DNA of 64,000 nt from Tectiglobus sp051009975 (GTDB lineage Bacteria > Pseudomonadota > Alphaproteobacteria > Rhizobiales > Hyphomicrobiaceae). This document shows positions 9,030 to 16,566 of this stretch, in pieces. Under the pieces are notes generated by a model. The model was given only the letters and a program-made list of their open reading frames with translations, was not told the origin of the DNA and did not search any database. The position numbers and the translations under genes were made by a program. How positions within the stretch are numbered: the stretch's first letter is position 1; the number at the start of each line of letters is the position of its first letter. The stretch spans positions 1-64,000 of the forward strand of contig JBPCWA010000167.1 in NCBI GenBank assembly GCA_051009975.1. Direction: 5' to 3'.

Positions 9030-9787
9030 CCGACCATTCTAGAACCCCATTCTATGTCGGGTATCTTCCGACGCCTCCGGGACTAAAATTGTTTCTCGCC
9101 AGTATAGCGGCAGGCTTAGTAGGTTGTTTCGCCGCATTGGCTCTTGCGCTTGGAACGGCGCAGGACGACACGGGTGACGGAGCATTTCAGTGGGGCTGGG
9201 GGCCACAGACCGTGACAGGAGTGGTAGACCTCAAACCCTATCCAATGCTTCACGTAACGCGCGGCAGCGATCGTATTCCGAACGGGCGGACCTTGCTTCT
9301 GTCTGGCATTGGCAAGAATGGGGTCCAAAGAAAATTTGCAAAGTTCGATGGCCAAATGGTCACGGTGAAAGGGATTGCGCTCAAACGCGGCAGCATTGAC
9401 GCACTGCAAGTGGGCGGCGGTCAAAGCGACGTCGTTGGCACAGACGATGTGACTGTTGGTGTGCCACCTCAATCCATGGGCAGATGGCGCCTTAAAGGTG
9501 AAATTTGTGATGGTAAGTGTCTTGCCGGTGCTATGCGACCAGGACGAGGCCTTGCCCACCGAGCCTGCGCAAATCTATGTCTTATTGGTGGGATCCCGCC
9601 GGTTTTCGTATCTGCGGCACCGGTCGACGGAACTGAGTTTTTCGTGATGGGGGATCAAAACGGAGAGCCGCTTCCACAACGATTGTTGGACCATGTTGCA
9701 ATCTATGTGTCAATTGACGGTGAAGTCGAAAGACGCGGAACAATCCTGATATTCAAAATTGACCTTGATACATTGAAAGTGTTGTGA
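9026..9787 (+). CDS. Membrane-anchored protein with a C-x3-C-x12-H-x2-C-x3-C motif, function unknown
   Basis: 253 residues. A single hydrophobic segment at about 20-44 (LKLFLASIAAGLVGCFAALA) anchors a soluble domain of about 200 residues. Its middle carries C161, C165, H178, C181 and C185 (EICDGKC, then GRGLAHRACANLC), followed by GGIPPVFV. I recall this block as conserved in uncharacterised proteins beside membrane redox genes. The spacing suggests metal, Fe-S or heme binding, but that is inference. Translation is coupled to the Rieske gene by a 4-nt overlap, and the next small membrane gene follows after 16 bp. It is probably a subunit of the same complex. Confidence 0.78.
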   Translation: MTDHSRTPFYVGYLPTPPGLKLFLASIAAGLVGCFAALALALGTAQDDTGDGAFQWGWGPQTVTGVVDLKPYPMLHVTRGSDRIPNGRTLLLSGIGKNGVQRKFAKFDGQMVTVKGIALKRGSIDALQVGGGQSDVVGTDDVTVGVPPQSMGRWRLKGEICDGKCLAGAMRPGRGLAHRACANLCLIGGIPPVFVSAAPVDGTEFFVMGDQNGEPLPQRLLDHVAIYVSIDGEVERRGTILIFKIDLDTLKVL

Positions 9788-9803
9788 CAACGGGGGCCTG
9801 GCG

Positions 9804-10082
9804 ATGAAGACAATAGCAAGTGCAGTTATGCACGGCATTGGGCTTGTGTCGGTGGCACTGCTCAGCCTCGGCCTCTTCTATGCATCCCGCTTCTGGATCT
9901 GGAAAGCTCCTTGGGGAAACGACGGCTTGTTAGGGCTTCAGCTTTTTTCGCCCTATGGAAGCGTTGTGCGTTGGTGGACTCAAGGGACCGTCTTAAGTGA
10001 ATTCAACATCATCCTGTGGGGATGTGGTTCGATCATATTGTTATCGCTCGTCCAATGGTTGGCGAGTCGCTTCTCGAAGTAG
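9804..10082 (+). CDS. Small two-helix membrane protein, last gene of the redox operon
   Basis: 92 residues with two clear transmembrane segments: about 8-30 (VMHGIGLVSVALLSLGLFYA) and 67-86 (FNIILWGCGSIILLSLVQWL). Between them is an aromatic loop. A GGGGGCCTGGCG stretch just ahead of the ATG serves as ribosome-binding site, and the gene lies 16 bp after the Cys/His protein. No family is recognised. Its position and size suggest an accessory subunit of the ferric-reductase-like/Rieske complex. Confidence 0.72.
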   Translation: MKTIASAVMHGIGLVSVALLSLGLFYASRFWIWKAPWGNDGLLGLQLFSPYGSVVRWWTQGTVLSEFNIILWGCGSIILLSLVQWLASRFSK

Positions 10083-10511
10083 CCCCCCCTCCCCAGGGCT
10101 GCATCGCACGGGTCCCATTCCCGTGGAGAACCTCCGCGACACCACATTGTCGAGCAATTGAAGACACACATCGATAGCCTCGACGACATACTCCTCCGTC
10201 GAATCTCGCTGATCGGCTGCACCGTCGATGTCGTCAGCCTTCCCAGTCGCGGTAACGAAGCCGTCCGTATGCCAGTTTCCAATCGCTCCAGATGACGCTG
10301 GCGAAGCGGCCGTCGCAAGGCTGGCCGAAACAAGGGAGTCTCAAGACGGTCGGACTGGGAATTCCAAGAGAGGCTCGTGTGGCTGTTGTCGGCTTCAGCC
10401 GGCAACCAGTCCCGCGACGTGCGGGCCGACCATAGGACGGTAGCGTGCGACTGCAACCGTGCTTCCATAAGCTCGCCGCCACTCTCCACCGATCGTTGGC
10501 CCGATCTCCTC
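10083..10511. other. Intergenic stretch between convergent genes, possible gene remnant
   Basis: About 430 bp between the end of the redox operon and the end of the Rieske-ThDP gene. On the minus strand one frame stays open for roughly 75 codons and has a natural-looking composition (GAIGNWHTDGFVTATGKADD, then STEEYVVEAIDVCLQLLDN). It lacks a plausible start and is not recognised. It resembles the tail of a larger protein more than random sequence. A run of C and G at 10084-10095 is notable. I see no clear terminator for either converging gene. Confidence 0.3.
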
Positions 10512-12497
10512 TTAAATTAGCTCCGCATCCGTCATGATTTCGACCAATGCTGGACCATTGAAGTCCAGAGCTTCGTCAATCGCAGAGCGCAGCTCCGAGC
10601 GATCCGTAACCTTGATTCCCTTGCCTCCACAAAGCCGGGCATAAGCAGCGAAGCTTGGATTGACGAGCGAGGTCTGCCAAATGGGCCACTCCCCCGCCTG
10701 CTGCTCCTTGGAGATTTTTCCAAGCTGGGCGTTGTTCAGCAAAATGTGAGTAATGTCCATATTGTATTTTACGGCCGTCGTGAACTCACCCATGTACTGG
10801 CCGAATCCTCCATCACCGCTGACCGACACGACTTTGCGATCGGCAAACGCGGCCAAGTCTTGAGTCGCTGCCCACGCTCCCATGGCGGCCGGGAAGGAAA
10901 AGCCGATCGACCCAAGATAGCCAGACATCAGGACACGCTGTCGCTCGCACTCAAAATATCGACCAAACGAATACGTGTTGTTACCGACGTCCAGTGCAAT
11001 TATTGCGTTGTCGGGAACAGCAGCCGTAAGCGCATCGAATACGCTTGCTGAGTTTATGCCGTGCCCCGTGTCATCTTCGAGACGACTCCGTTTCTCTTCC
11101 CGCCACGACGACCAACGTGCAGCCAGTTCAGGTCGTTGGTCCTGGGCTGCAAAGCGGCCGATCGCCTTGCGAAACAACCGAGCGGTTGTCGCAACCTCAC
11201 CCCACACTGGATAGGCCACCGGATGAAATTTACCCAACGCCATGCGCTCAAAGTCAACTTGAACAATCGGCCGCGCGGGATCAATCCCGGTATGATTTGA
11301 GAACGAGGCACCGAACGCGATGATGAGGTCGGTCTCGTTCATAAACCAACTGGCAATGGGTGTACCTGAGCGACCAAGCACACCCGCCGCTAATGGGTGA
11401 TTGTCGGAAATCTGCCCTTTTGCCTTGAACGTTGTCAGAACTGGGGCATTCAGCACTTCGGCCAAGGCTACGATGTCCTCCATACCGTCTCGAGCGCCGT
11501 AACCCACGACAATGATCGGTCTCCTCGCCGCCGCGATAGCCATGGCTGCCGCGTCAAATTCACTGGCTGAAGGCGAAATGCAGGTCTCGCTCAGGCGTCC
11601 GCTTGGCAACGCCGGCTTTGCTCTATCGCCAGGCAGCGTCTGCACATCGTCCGGAAATATCAAGTGAGCAACGTCGCGCTCGACAATCGCGTTTTTTAGG
11701 GCCAATGCCATCAGCTCAGCGTGACGAGAAGTATGGAGCACGGTCTGGCTAAAGCGACTAACGGCCTGAAACGCCGACGCAAGATCAATTTCCTGAAAAG
11801 CGCCGGGACCGAAGACTTGTACGTTCACCTGTCCTGTCATCGCGAGCACGGGTGCGCGGTCGACCTTTGCGTCCCAAAGTCCGGTCAACAGGTTCGTCGC
11901 ACCAGGCCCTGCGATTGCAAGGCAGGCTGCGGGCTGGCCTGTCAACTTCGCGTACCCGGCGCAGGCGAAAGACGCGGCGCCCTCGTGACGAATTCCGTAG
12001 TAGGTCAACTTCCCGGCCGTCTCCTGGACCCTTAACGCTTCGGCCAAGCCGAGATTTGAGTGTCCTACCATGCCAAAGACCGACTTCACCCCCCATTCAA
12101 CCATGGTTTCCACCATAACGTCAGTAACCGTGCGACTGCGATCGGCCACCGGCTCAAGACCGATGTAGATCCCGTCGACGCGGACATCTACTGGATACAT
12201 CTGCTGACCGGTATCGGCATGCCCGCCTGGCGGCTTACCTGTCAACGGATCAAAATCCCAACCGTGCCACGGGCAGCGCAACCAACACCTACCGTCGGCA
12301 CCCGTTTCGATAGAGCCCTCTCCAAGTGGACCGCCTTGGTGAGGGCATCGGTTGTCCATTGCAGCAAACTTGCCATTATAGTGCACCAGGGCGAGTTGCT
12401 TGCCAGCCGCGGTAACCGTCTTGACTCGACCCTCGACAAGATCACCAAGCTCGGAAACTTTGTGCCAAATCAAATTGTTGTTGTCTGCATCGGTCAT
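10512..12497 (-). CDS. Rieske [2Fe-2S] domain fused to a thiamine-diphosphate-dependent enzyme (pyruvate oxidase/acetolactate synthase-like)
   Basis: 661 residues. Residues 8-115 are a Rieske ferredoxin domain with ligands C51-x-H53 (CPHQGGPLGEG) and C75-x2-H78 (CPWHGWDFD). From about 122 a complete three-domain ThDP enzyme follows. The catalytic Glu is E172 in GIRHEGAASFACAGYAKLTG. The middle domain spans about 310-450. The ThDP/Mg motif GDGGFGQYMGEF ends in ILLNN near residues 550-580. Family members are pyruvate oxidase, sulfoacetaldehyde acetyltransferase and glyoxylate carboligase. The fused Rieske domain suggests an oxidative decarboxylase passing electrons to a [2Fe-2S] cluster, which is inference. 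The gene reads away from the antiporter at 12670. Confidence 0.9.
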   Translation of the reverse strand: MTDADNNNLIWHKVSELGDLVEGRVKTVTAAGKQLALVHYNGKFAAMDNRCPHQGGPLGEGSIETGADGRCWLRCPWHGWDFDPLTGKPPGGHADTGQQMYPVDVRVDGIYIGLEPVADRSRTVTDVMVETMVEWGVKSVFGMVGHSNLGLAEALRVQETAGKLTYYGIRHEGAASFACAGYAKLTGQPAACLAIAGPGATNLLTGLWDAKVDRAPVLAMTGQVNVQVFGPGAFQEIDLASAFQAVSRFSQTVLHTSRHAELMALALKNAIVERDVAHLIFPDDVQTLPGDRAKPALPSGRLSETCISPSASEFDAAAMAIAAARRPIIVVGYGARDGMEDIVALAEVLNAPVLTTFKAKGQISDNHPLAAGVLGRSGTPIASWFMNETDLIIAFGASFSNHTGIDPARPIVQVDFERMALGKFHPVAYPVWGEVATTARLFRKAIGRFAAQDQRPELAARWSSWREEKRSRLEDDTGHGINSASVFDALTAAVPDNAIIALDVGNNTYSFGRYFECERQRVLMSGYLGSIGFSFPAAMGAWAATQDLAAFADRKVVSVSGDGGFGQYMGEFTTAVKYNMDITHILLNNAQLGKISKEQQAGEWPIWQTSLVNPSFAAYARLCGGKGIKVTDRSELRSAIDEALDFNGPALVEIMTDAELI

Positions 12498-12669
12498 GGG
12501 TGCTGCCCTTCGCGAGAGTATGGAGATGGCTGTTCGCAGATAGTGGAAAGTTTGGCATTGGACGAGTTAACGTTCCCAGCAGGTCGCGGTGCTGACAAGA
12601 TAGAGGGCCAAGCGCGGCAATAAAATCATATTGTCAGGTCTGATGGTCTAATCCAAAGGCAAGTGCACG

Positions 12670-13929
12670 ATGTTGGGTCTATTGGCGATAGGGCTTGCTG
12701 TTCTGATCTACGGTCTCGCTTCGGCTCGCTTGCGCTACAGTATGCTAACTCCACCAATGGCATTCGTGTTGTTCGGATTAGCCATTGGAGCGGGTGGTCT
12801 GGACTTGATGGAAACGCCAGTCTCTCACGGTGCAATACACACGCTGGCCGAGATCACGCTGGCGCTTGTGTTGTTTTCTGACGCCGCACGCATGGACCTT
12901 CGCATGCTGCTGCGCGACCACGATGTGCCACGACGAATGCTTCTTGTCGGATTGCCGCTAACCATCGCACTAGGCACCATTGTTGCCGCCTGTTTCCCCC
13001 TTGGGCTCGGCTGGGTTGAAGCCGCACTGCTAGCCGCCGTGCTGGCGCCGACAGATGCCGCCCTTGGTCAAGCCGTGGTCTCCAACCGTGATGTACCAGT
13101 TCGTATTCGCCAAGCATTAAACGTCGAAAGCGGACTCAACGATGGAATCGCCGTCCCGCTTGTATATCTGTTTGCGGCGCTCTTGACTGCAGAGGCCACG
13201 ATTGAAGCCGCCGGCGATCTCTTCAGTTTCGCCGCACGGCAGCTGGCGTTGGGACCAATCGCGGGCCTCGCCGTCGGCGCAATAGTGGGATGCCTCGCTT
13301 TGCGGGCCCACCAGAAATCGTGGATGGAGGATGCGTTCGAAGGACCGATGGTTCTTGCGACCCTCGCAGCGGCATTTGCGTTGGCCGAATCCATTGGCGG
13401 TAACGGCTTCATTTCAGTTTTCGTGGCCGGCTTGATCTTTGGCTATCTGCTCGATGGTCAGCGCAAGTTCATTCTAGAATTTGCAGAAGCCGAAGGTCAG
13501 ATGCTGGTCTTGCTCGCGTTTCTGATCTTTGGCGCGGTCATGCTGCCTGAGCTAGCTGGACATGTAACCTGGCCGATGCTGCTCTACGCGATCCTCAGCC
13601 TAACAATCATTCGAATGGTTCCCGTCGCCCTGTCACTCATCGGAATCGGGCTGAGCACACCGACGGTCATTTTCCTCGGATGGTTCGGTCCACGTGGACT
13701 AGCATCAATTTTATTTGGTCTTCTTGTCCTTGAGCAGCATAATTCTGGAACTACAAAAACAATCCTCACCACCGCCGTTCTGACAATAGTTCTCTCGGTC
13801 TTTGCGCATGGCGCTACGGCGGCTCCGCTGGCGCAGTGGTACGCGCGCCGGGCCGAAAGACTGGGCGATTGCCCCGACAACGAAACGGTCCCAGAAATGC
13901 CAACACGCATCAGTCGCAAAGTATCCTAA
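12670..13929 (+). CDS. Cation:proton antiporter of the CPA1 (NhaP-like) family
   Basis: 419 residues and about 12 transmembrane helices from the first residue on. CPA1 signatures are LAPTDAALG in the discontinuous helix region and NVESGLNDGIAVP, the ESGLND motif whose Asp takes part in ion exchange. There is no large cytoplasmic C-terminal domain. Such transporters exchange Na+ or K+ for protons across the inner membrane. The gene begins about 170 bp from the divergent Rieske-ThDP gene and ends 20 bp before the Rieske-GOGAT gene, so it is probably co-transcribed with the latter. Its link to the redox enzymes may be pH or ion homeostasis during catabolism. Confidence 0.9.
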   Translation: MLGLLAIGLAVLIYGLASARLRYSMLTPPMAFVLFGLAIGAGGLDLMETPVSHGAIHTLAEITLALVLFSDAARMDLRMLLRDHDVPRRMLLVGLPLTIALGTIVAACFPLGLGWVEAALLAAVLAPTDAALGQAVVSNRDVPVRIRQALNVESGLNDGIAVPLVYLFAALLTAEATIEAAGDLFSFAARQLALGPIAGLAVGAIVGCLALRAHQKSWMEDAFEGPMVLATLAAAFALAESIGGNGFISVFVAGLIFGYLLDGQRKFILEFAEAEGQMLVLLAFLIFGAVMLPELAGHVTWPMLLYAILSLTIIRMVPVALSLIGIGLSTPTVIFLGWFGPRGLASILFGLLVLEQHNSGTTKTILTTAVLTIVLSVFAHGATAAPLAQWYARRAERLGDCPDNETVPEMPTRISRKVS

Positions 13930-13949
13930 CAGTACGGGAGATTGATCCA

Positions 13950-15578
13950 GTGAAGAAAGTGTCAATTGCAAAGTGGTCTAACCTAACCGACCGCTCCCCA
14001 ATCTACGGTCTTGTCGCCAACGTTGATCTGGTCATCATCCGCTATGACGAAAGCGTTTCGGTACTCTATGGTCGATGCTTACACCGCGGCGCACTTCTGT
14101 CCGATGGCTATGTAGAAGGTGACAATCTGATTTGTGGACTGCACCAATGGGACTACCGAATTCAAACTGGCATTAGCGCCTACGCCAACAATGAAGTCCT
14201 ACACAAATTTTCGAGCTGGATCGAAGCAGACGAGATCTGGATCGACGAAGACGAAATCGTCGAATGGGAACGTACAAATCCGCAACCCTACGACCGGGAT
14301 GCCTACCAAGGAACATATGCCGATCTTCACGGCGACCCACTGGAGCCCCACGTAAAGCTCATCCAAGGCTACGCGCGCGACGGATTGAGCAAAACCGGTC
14401 ATCACGGTCCAGTTTCTGCAATGGGTGTACCCCGGGATCAACTACCAACTTGGGATGACATTCAAATCCTGACGGCACAATTGAGCAGACCGCCCTTGCT
14501 TGATGAAGCCGCAGTGGGCACAGACGTAACGATCGGCCCGAATGCCCAGAAACCACTTCAGTTGGATATTCCACTATTCGTTTCGGACATGAGTTTCGGC
14601 GCGCTTTCAGAGCCAGCAAAGGTCGCGCTGGCGATGGGAGCTGACCAAGCGGGAACAGGTATATGCTCTGGCGAGGGCGGCATGCTGCCGGAGGAGCAAC
14701 AGGCTAACAGCCGTTATTTCTACGAACTTGCATCTGGCCGCTTTGGATTTTCTTGGGACAAGCTCTCGGTCGTACAGGCGTTTCATTTCAAGGGTGGCCA
14801 AGGTGCCAAAACCGGCACGGGCGGTCACTTACCAGGAGAGAAGGTAAAAGGAAAGATCGCGCTTGTGCGTGGCCTTGCGGAAGGCGAACCGGCCGTTTCC
14901 CCGCCACGCTTCCCTGACTGGACCGACGTCTCTCAGATCAAGTCATTTGCCGATGAGGTTCGCGATCGAACGGGGGGAATACCTATCGGCTACAAGCTCT
15001 CAGCCCAACACATCGAAGACGATATCGACGCGGCGCTGGAAGTTGGAGTTGACTACATCATCCTCGACGGTCGCGGCGGAGGCACTGGCGCCGCGCCAAT
15101 AATATTTCGCGACAATATTTCGGTCCCGACCATACCTGCGCTAGCACGAGCTCGTACACATCTGGACAGAAAAGCTCGCAGCAATGTAACGGTTGTCATT
15201 ACCGGAGGACTGCGCAAGCCTGCCGATTTCGTCAAAGCGATGGCGCTTGGCGCAGATGCAATAGCCATCTCAAATGCTGCCATACAAGCTATAGGCTGTC
15301 TTGGCATGCGAGCCTGCCACACCAACAACTGCCCAGTCGGCATCGCAACTCAGAAGCCGCACCTTACCTCAAGACTCATTGTCGAGAAGTCCGCGGACCG
15401 GCTGAAAAACTTTCTAGAAACTTCCGTACAGCTAATGCAGGTGATGGCGCGCGCTTGCGGACACGAGCATCTGAACGAATTCAAGCAATCCGACCTTACC
15501 ACCTGGAAACATGACATGCATCGGTTGTCGGGGGTCCGATATGCGGGCGTACAGCCAGTGCCAGGTGTTACCAAATGA
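13950..15578 (+). CDS. Rieske [2Fe-2S] domain fused to a glutamate-synthase-type FMN-binding domain
   Basis: 542 residues from a GTG at 13950, chosen because CGGGAG at 13935-13940 is a good ribosome-binding site. The longer frame to the left overlaps the antiporter. Residues 5-110 are a Rieske-like domain with C43-x-H45 (GRCLHRGALL) and C62-x2-H65 (CGLHQWDY). Residues about 150-530 match the GltB FMN barrel: PLFVSDMSFGALSEPAK, IILDGRGGGTGAAP, and C-x5-C-x4-C (CLGMRACHTNNC) for a [3Fe-4S] cluster. The GltB amidotransferase domain and beta-helix are missing. Stand-alone GOGAT domains include N-methylglutamate synthase subunits. The reaction here is unknown, perhaps amination or oxidation linked to an amine substrate. 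Confidence 0.9.
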   Translation: MKKVSIAKWSNLTDRSPIYGLVANVDLVIIRYDESVSVLYGRCLHRGALLSDGYVEGDNLICGLHQWDYRIQTGISAYANNEVLHKFSSWIEADEIWIDEDEIVEWERTNPQPYDRDAYQGTYADLHGDPLEPHVKLIQGYARDGLSKTGHHGPVSAMGVPRDQLPTWDDIQILTAQLSRPPLLDEAAVGTDVTIGPNAQKPLQLDIPLFVSDMSFGALSEPAKVALAMGADQAGTGICSGEGGMLPEEQQANSRYFYELASGRFGFSWDKLSVVQAFHFKGGQGAKTGTGGHLPGEKVKGKIALVRGLAEGEPAVSPPRFPDWTDVSQIKSFADEVRDRTGGIPIGYKLSAQHIEDDIDAALEVGVDYIILDGRGGGTGAAPIIFRDNISVPTIPALARARTHLDRKARSNVTVVITGGLRKPADFVKAMALGADAIAISNAAIQAIGCLGMRACHTNNCPVGIATQKPHLTSRLIVEKSADRLKNFLETSVQLMQVMARACGHEHLNEFKQSDLTTWKHDMHRLSGVRYAGVQPVPGVTK

Positions 15579-15622
15579 GCGGGTTTAAGATCGTCACCAC
15601 TGAGATCGCAGCGGGCGCAGTA

Positions 15623-15662
15623 GTAACCGTCGCGCCTTTCGTTTCTCGTCTTCGCGGGTTAC
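15623..15662. other. Imperfect inverted repeat (hairpin) between the GOGAT-fusion and aldolase genes
   Basis: GTAACC-GT-CGCG at 15623-15634 can pair with CGCGGGTTAC at 15653-15662. The result is a 10-bp stem with a 2-nt bulge and an 18-nt loop. There is no T-tract after it, so it is not a standard rho-independent terminator. It lies in the 172-bp spacer and might act as an mRNA processing or attenuation structure. Confidence 0.3.
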
Positions 15663-15750
15663 GGTTCGCATAGTTGAACTTCGGCTCACGCCGCTACAGA
15701 GTCTTGTCCAAAAAGATAATCGTTAGAACTGCATGGGAGGCTGATATCAA

Positions 15751-16566
15751 ATGAAAAAAACATCGTTACGCGCTCGCGCCATGGCACGCGAGCCTGTTCT
15801 CGGGGCGATGGTATTCGAATTCTTCACTCCCGGCATCGCGCAATGCCTGAAACTGGCCGGCGCCGAATTCATCATCTACGATATGGAACATACGGGCCTT
15901 GGGTATGAAACCTTGAAAGAGCAGGTTGCTCACTGCCGCGGGCTCGGCGTAACACCCATGGCTCGCGTTCCAAGATCCGAATACGCATATCTTTCAAGGG
16001 CGTTGGACGTGGGAGCCAAAGGCGTCATGATTCCAATGGTGGAAAGTAGCGTGGAGGCGGAGTCGATCGTCTCCGCGACACGCTATCCTCCGACTGGCCG
16101 CCGAGGCGCTGCATTTGGGTTCTCACACGACGACTACGAGGCCGGCTCCCCCCTCGACAAGATCAATCGGGCGAATGCCGAGACTATTGTGATCGCTCAA
16201 ATCGAAACCGAACGCGGACTTGAAGCGGTCGAGGACATTGCTGCGATTGACGGAATTGATGTTTTGTGGGTCGGTCACTTCGACCTCACAAATTTCTTGG
16301 GTGTCCCCGGCCAATTCGATCATCCCAAATATCTTGACGCGCTCAAACGGGTTGTTGCAGCGGGCAATAAGCACAAGAAGGGATTGGGGTTCATGCCGAC
16401 GGATTCCAGCTGGGCGCGGGACTACCAAGATCACGGTTTCAACATGCTAGCTTGCGGAACGGACCACGGTCTCCTGATGGCCGGAGCGGCCGAAATTCTC
16501 GACAGCATTCGCGATCGGCAGCCGAGAAAATCGACACGCGGCAGAAAGGCAGGAGCGAAGAAATGA
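15751..16566 (+). CDS. HpcH/HpaI family aldolase (2,4-dihydroxyhept-2-ene-1,7-dioate aldolase-like)
   Basis: A 271-residue class II (metal-dependent) aldolase of the HpcH/HpaI fold. Metal ligands are recognisable as Glu in AQIETERGLE and Asp in WVGHFDLTNFLG. The catalytic Arg/His region begins at YDMEHTGLGYETL. The C-terminus carries a basic tail (RQPRKSTRGRKAGAKK) not needed for the fold. These enzymes cleave 4-hydroxy-2-oxo acids to pyruvate plus an aldehyde, usually as the last step of ring-cleavage pathways. The start ATG follows GGGAGG. The next gene overlaps by 4 nt (ATGA), so the aldolase and the hydroxyacid dehydrogenase are coupled. The physiological substrate is unknown. Confidence 0.9.
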   Translation: MKKTSLRARAMAREPVLGAMVFEFFTPGIAQCLKLAGAEFIIYDMEHTGLGYETLKEQVAHCRGLGVTPMARVPRSEYAYLSRALDVGAKGVMIPMVESSVEAESIVSATRYPPTGRRGAAFGFSHDDYEAGSPLDKINRANAETIVIAQIETERGLEAVEDIAAIDGIDVLWVGHFDLTNFLGVPGQFDHPKYLDALKRVVAAGNKHKKGLGFMPTDSSWARDYQDHGFNMLACGTDHGLLMAGAAEILDSIRDRQPRKSTRGRKAGAKK

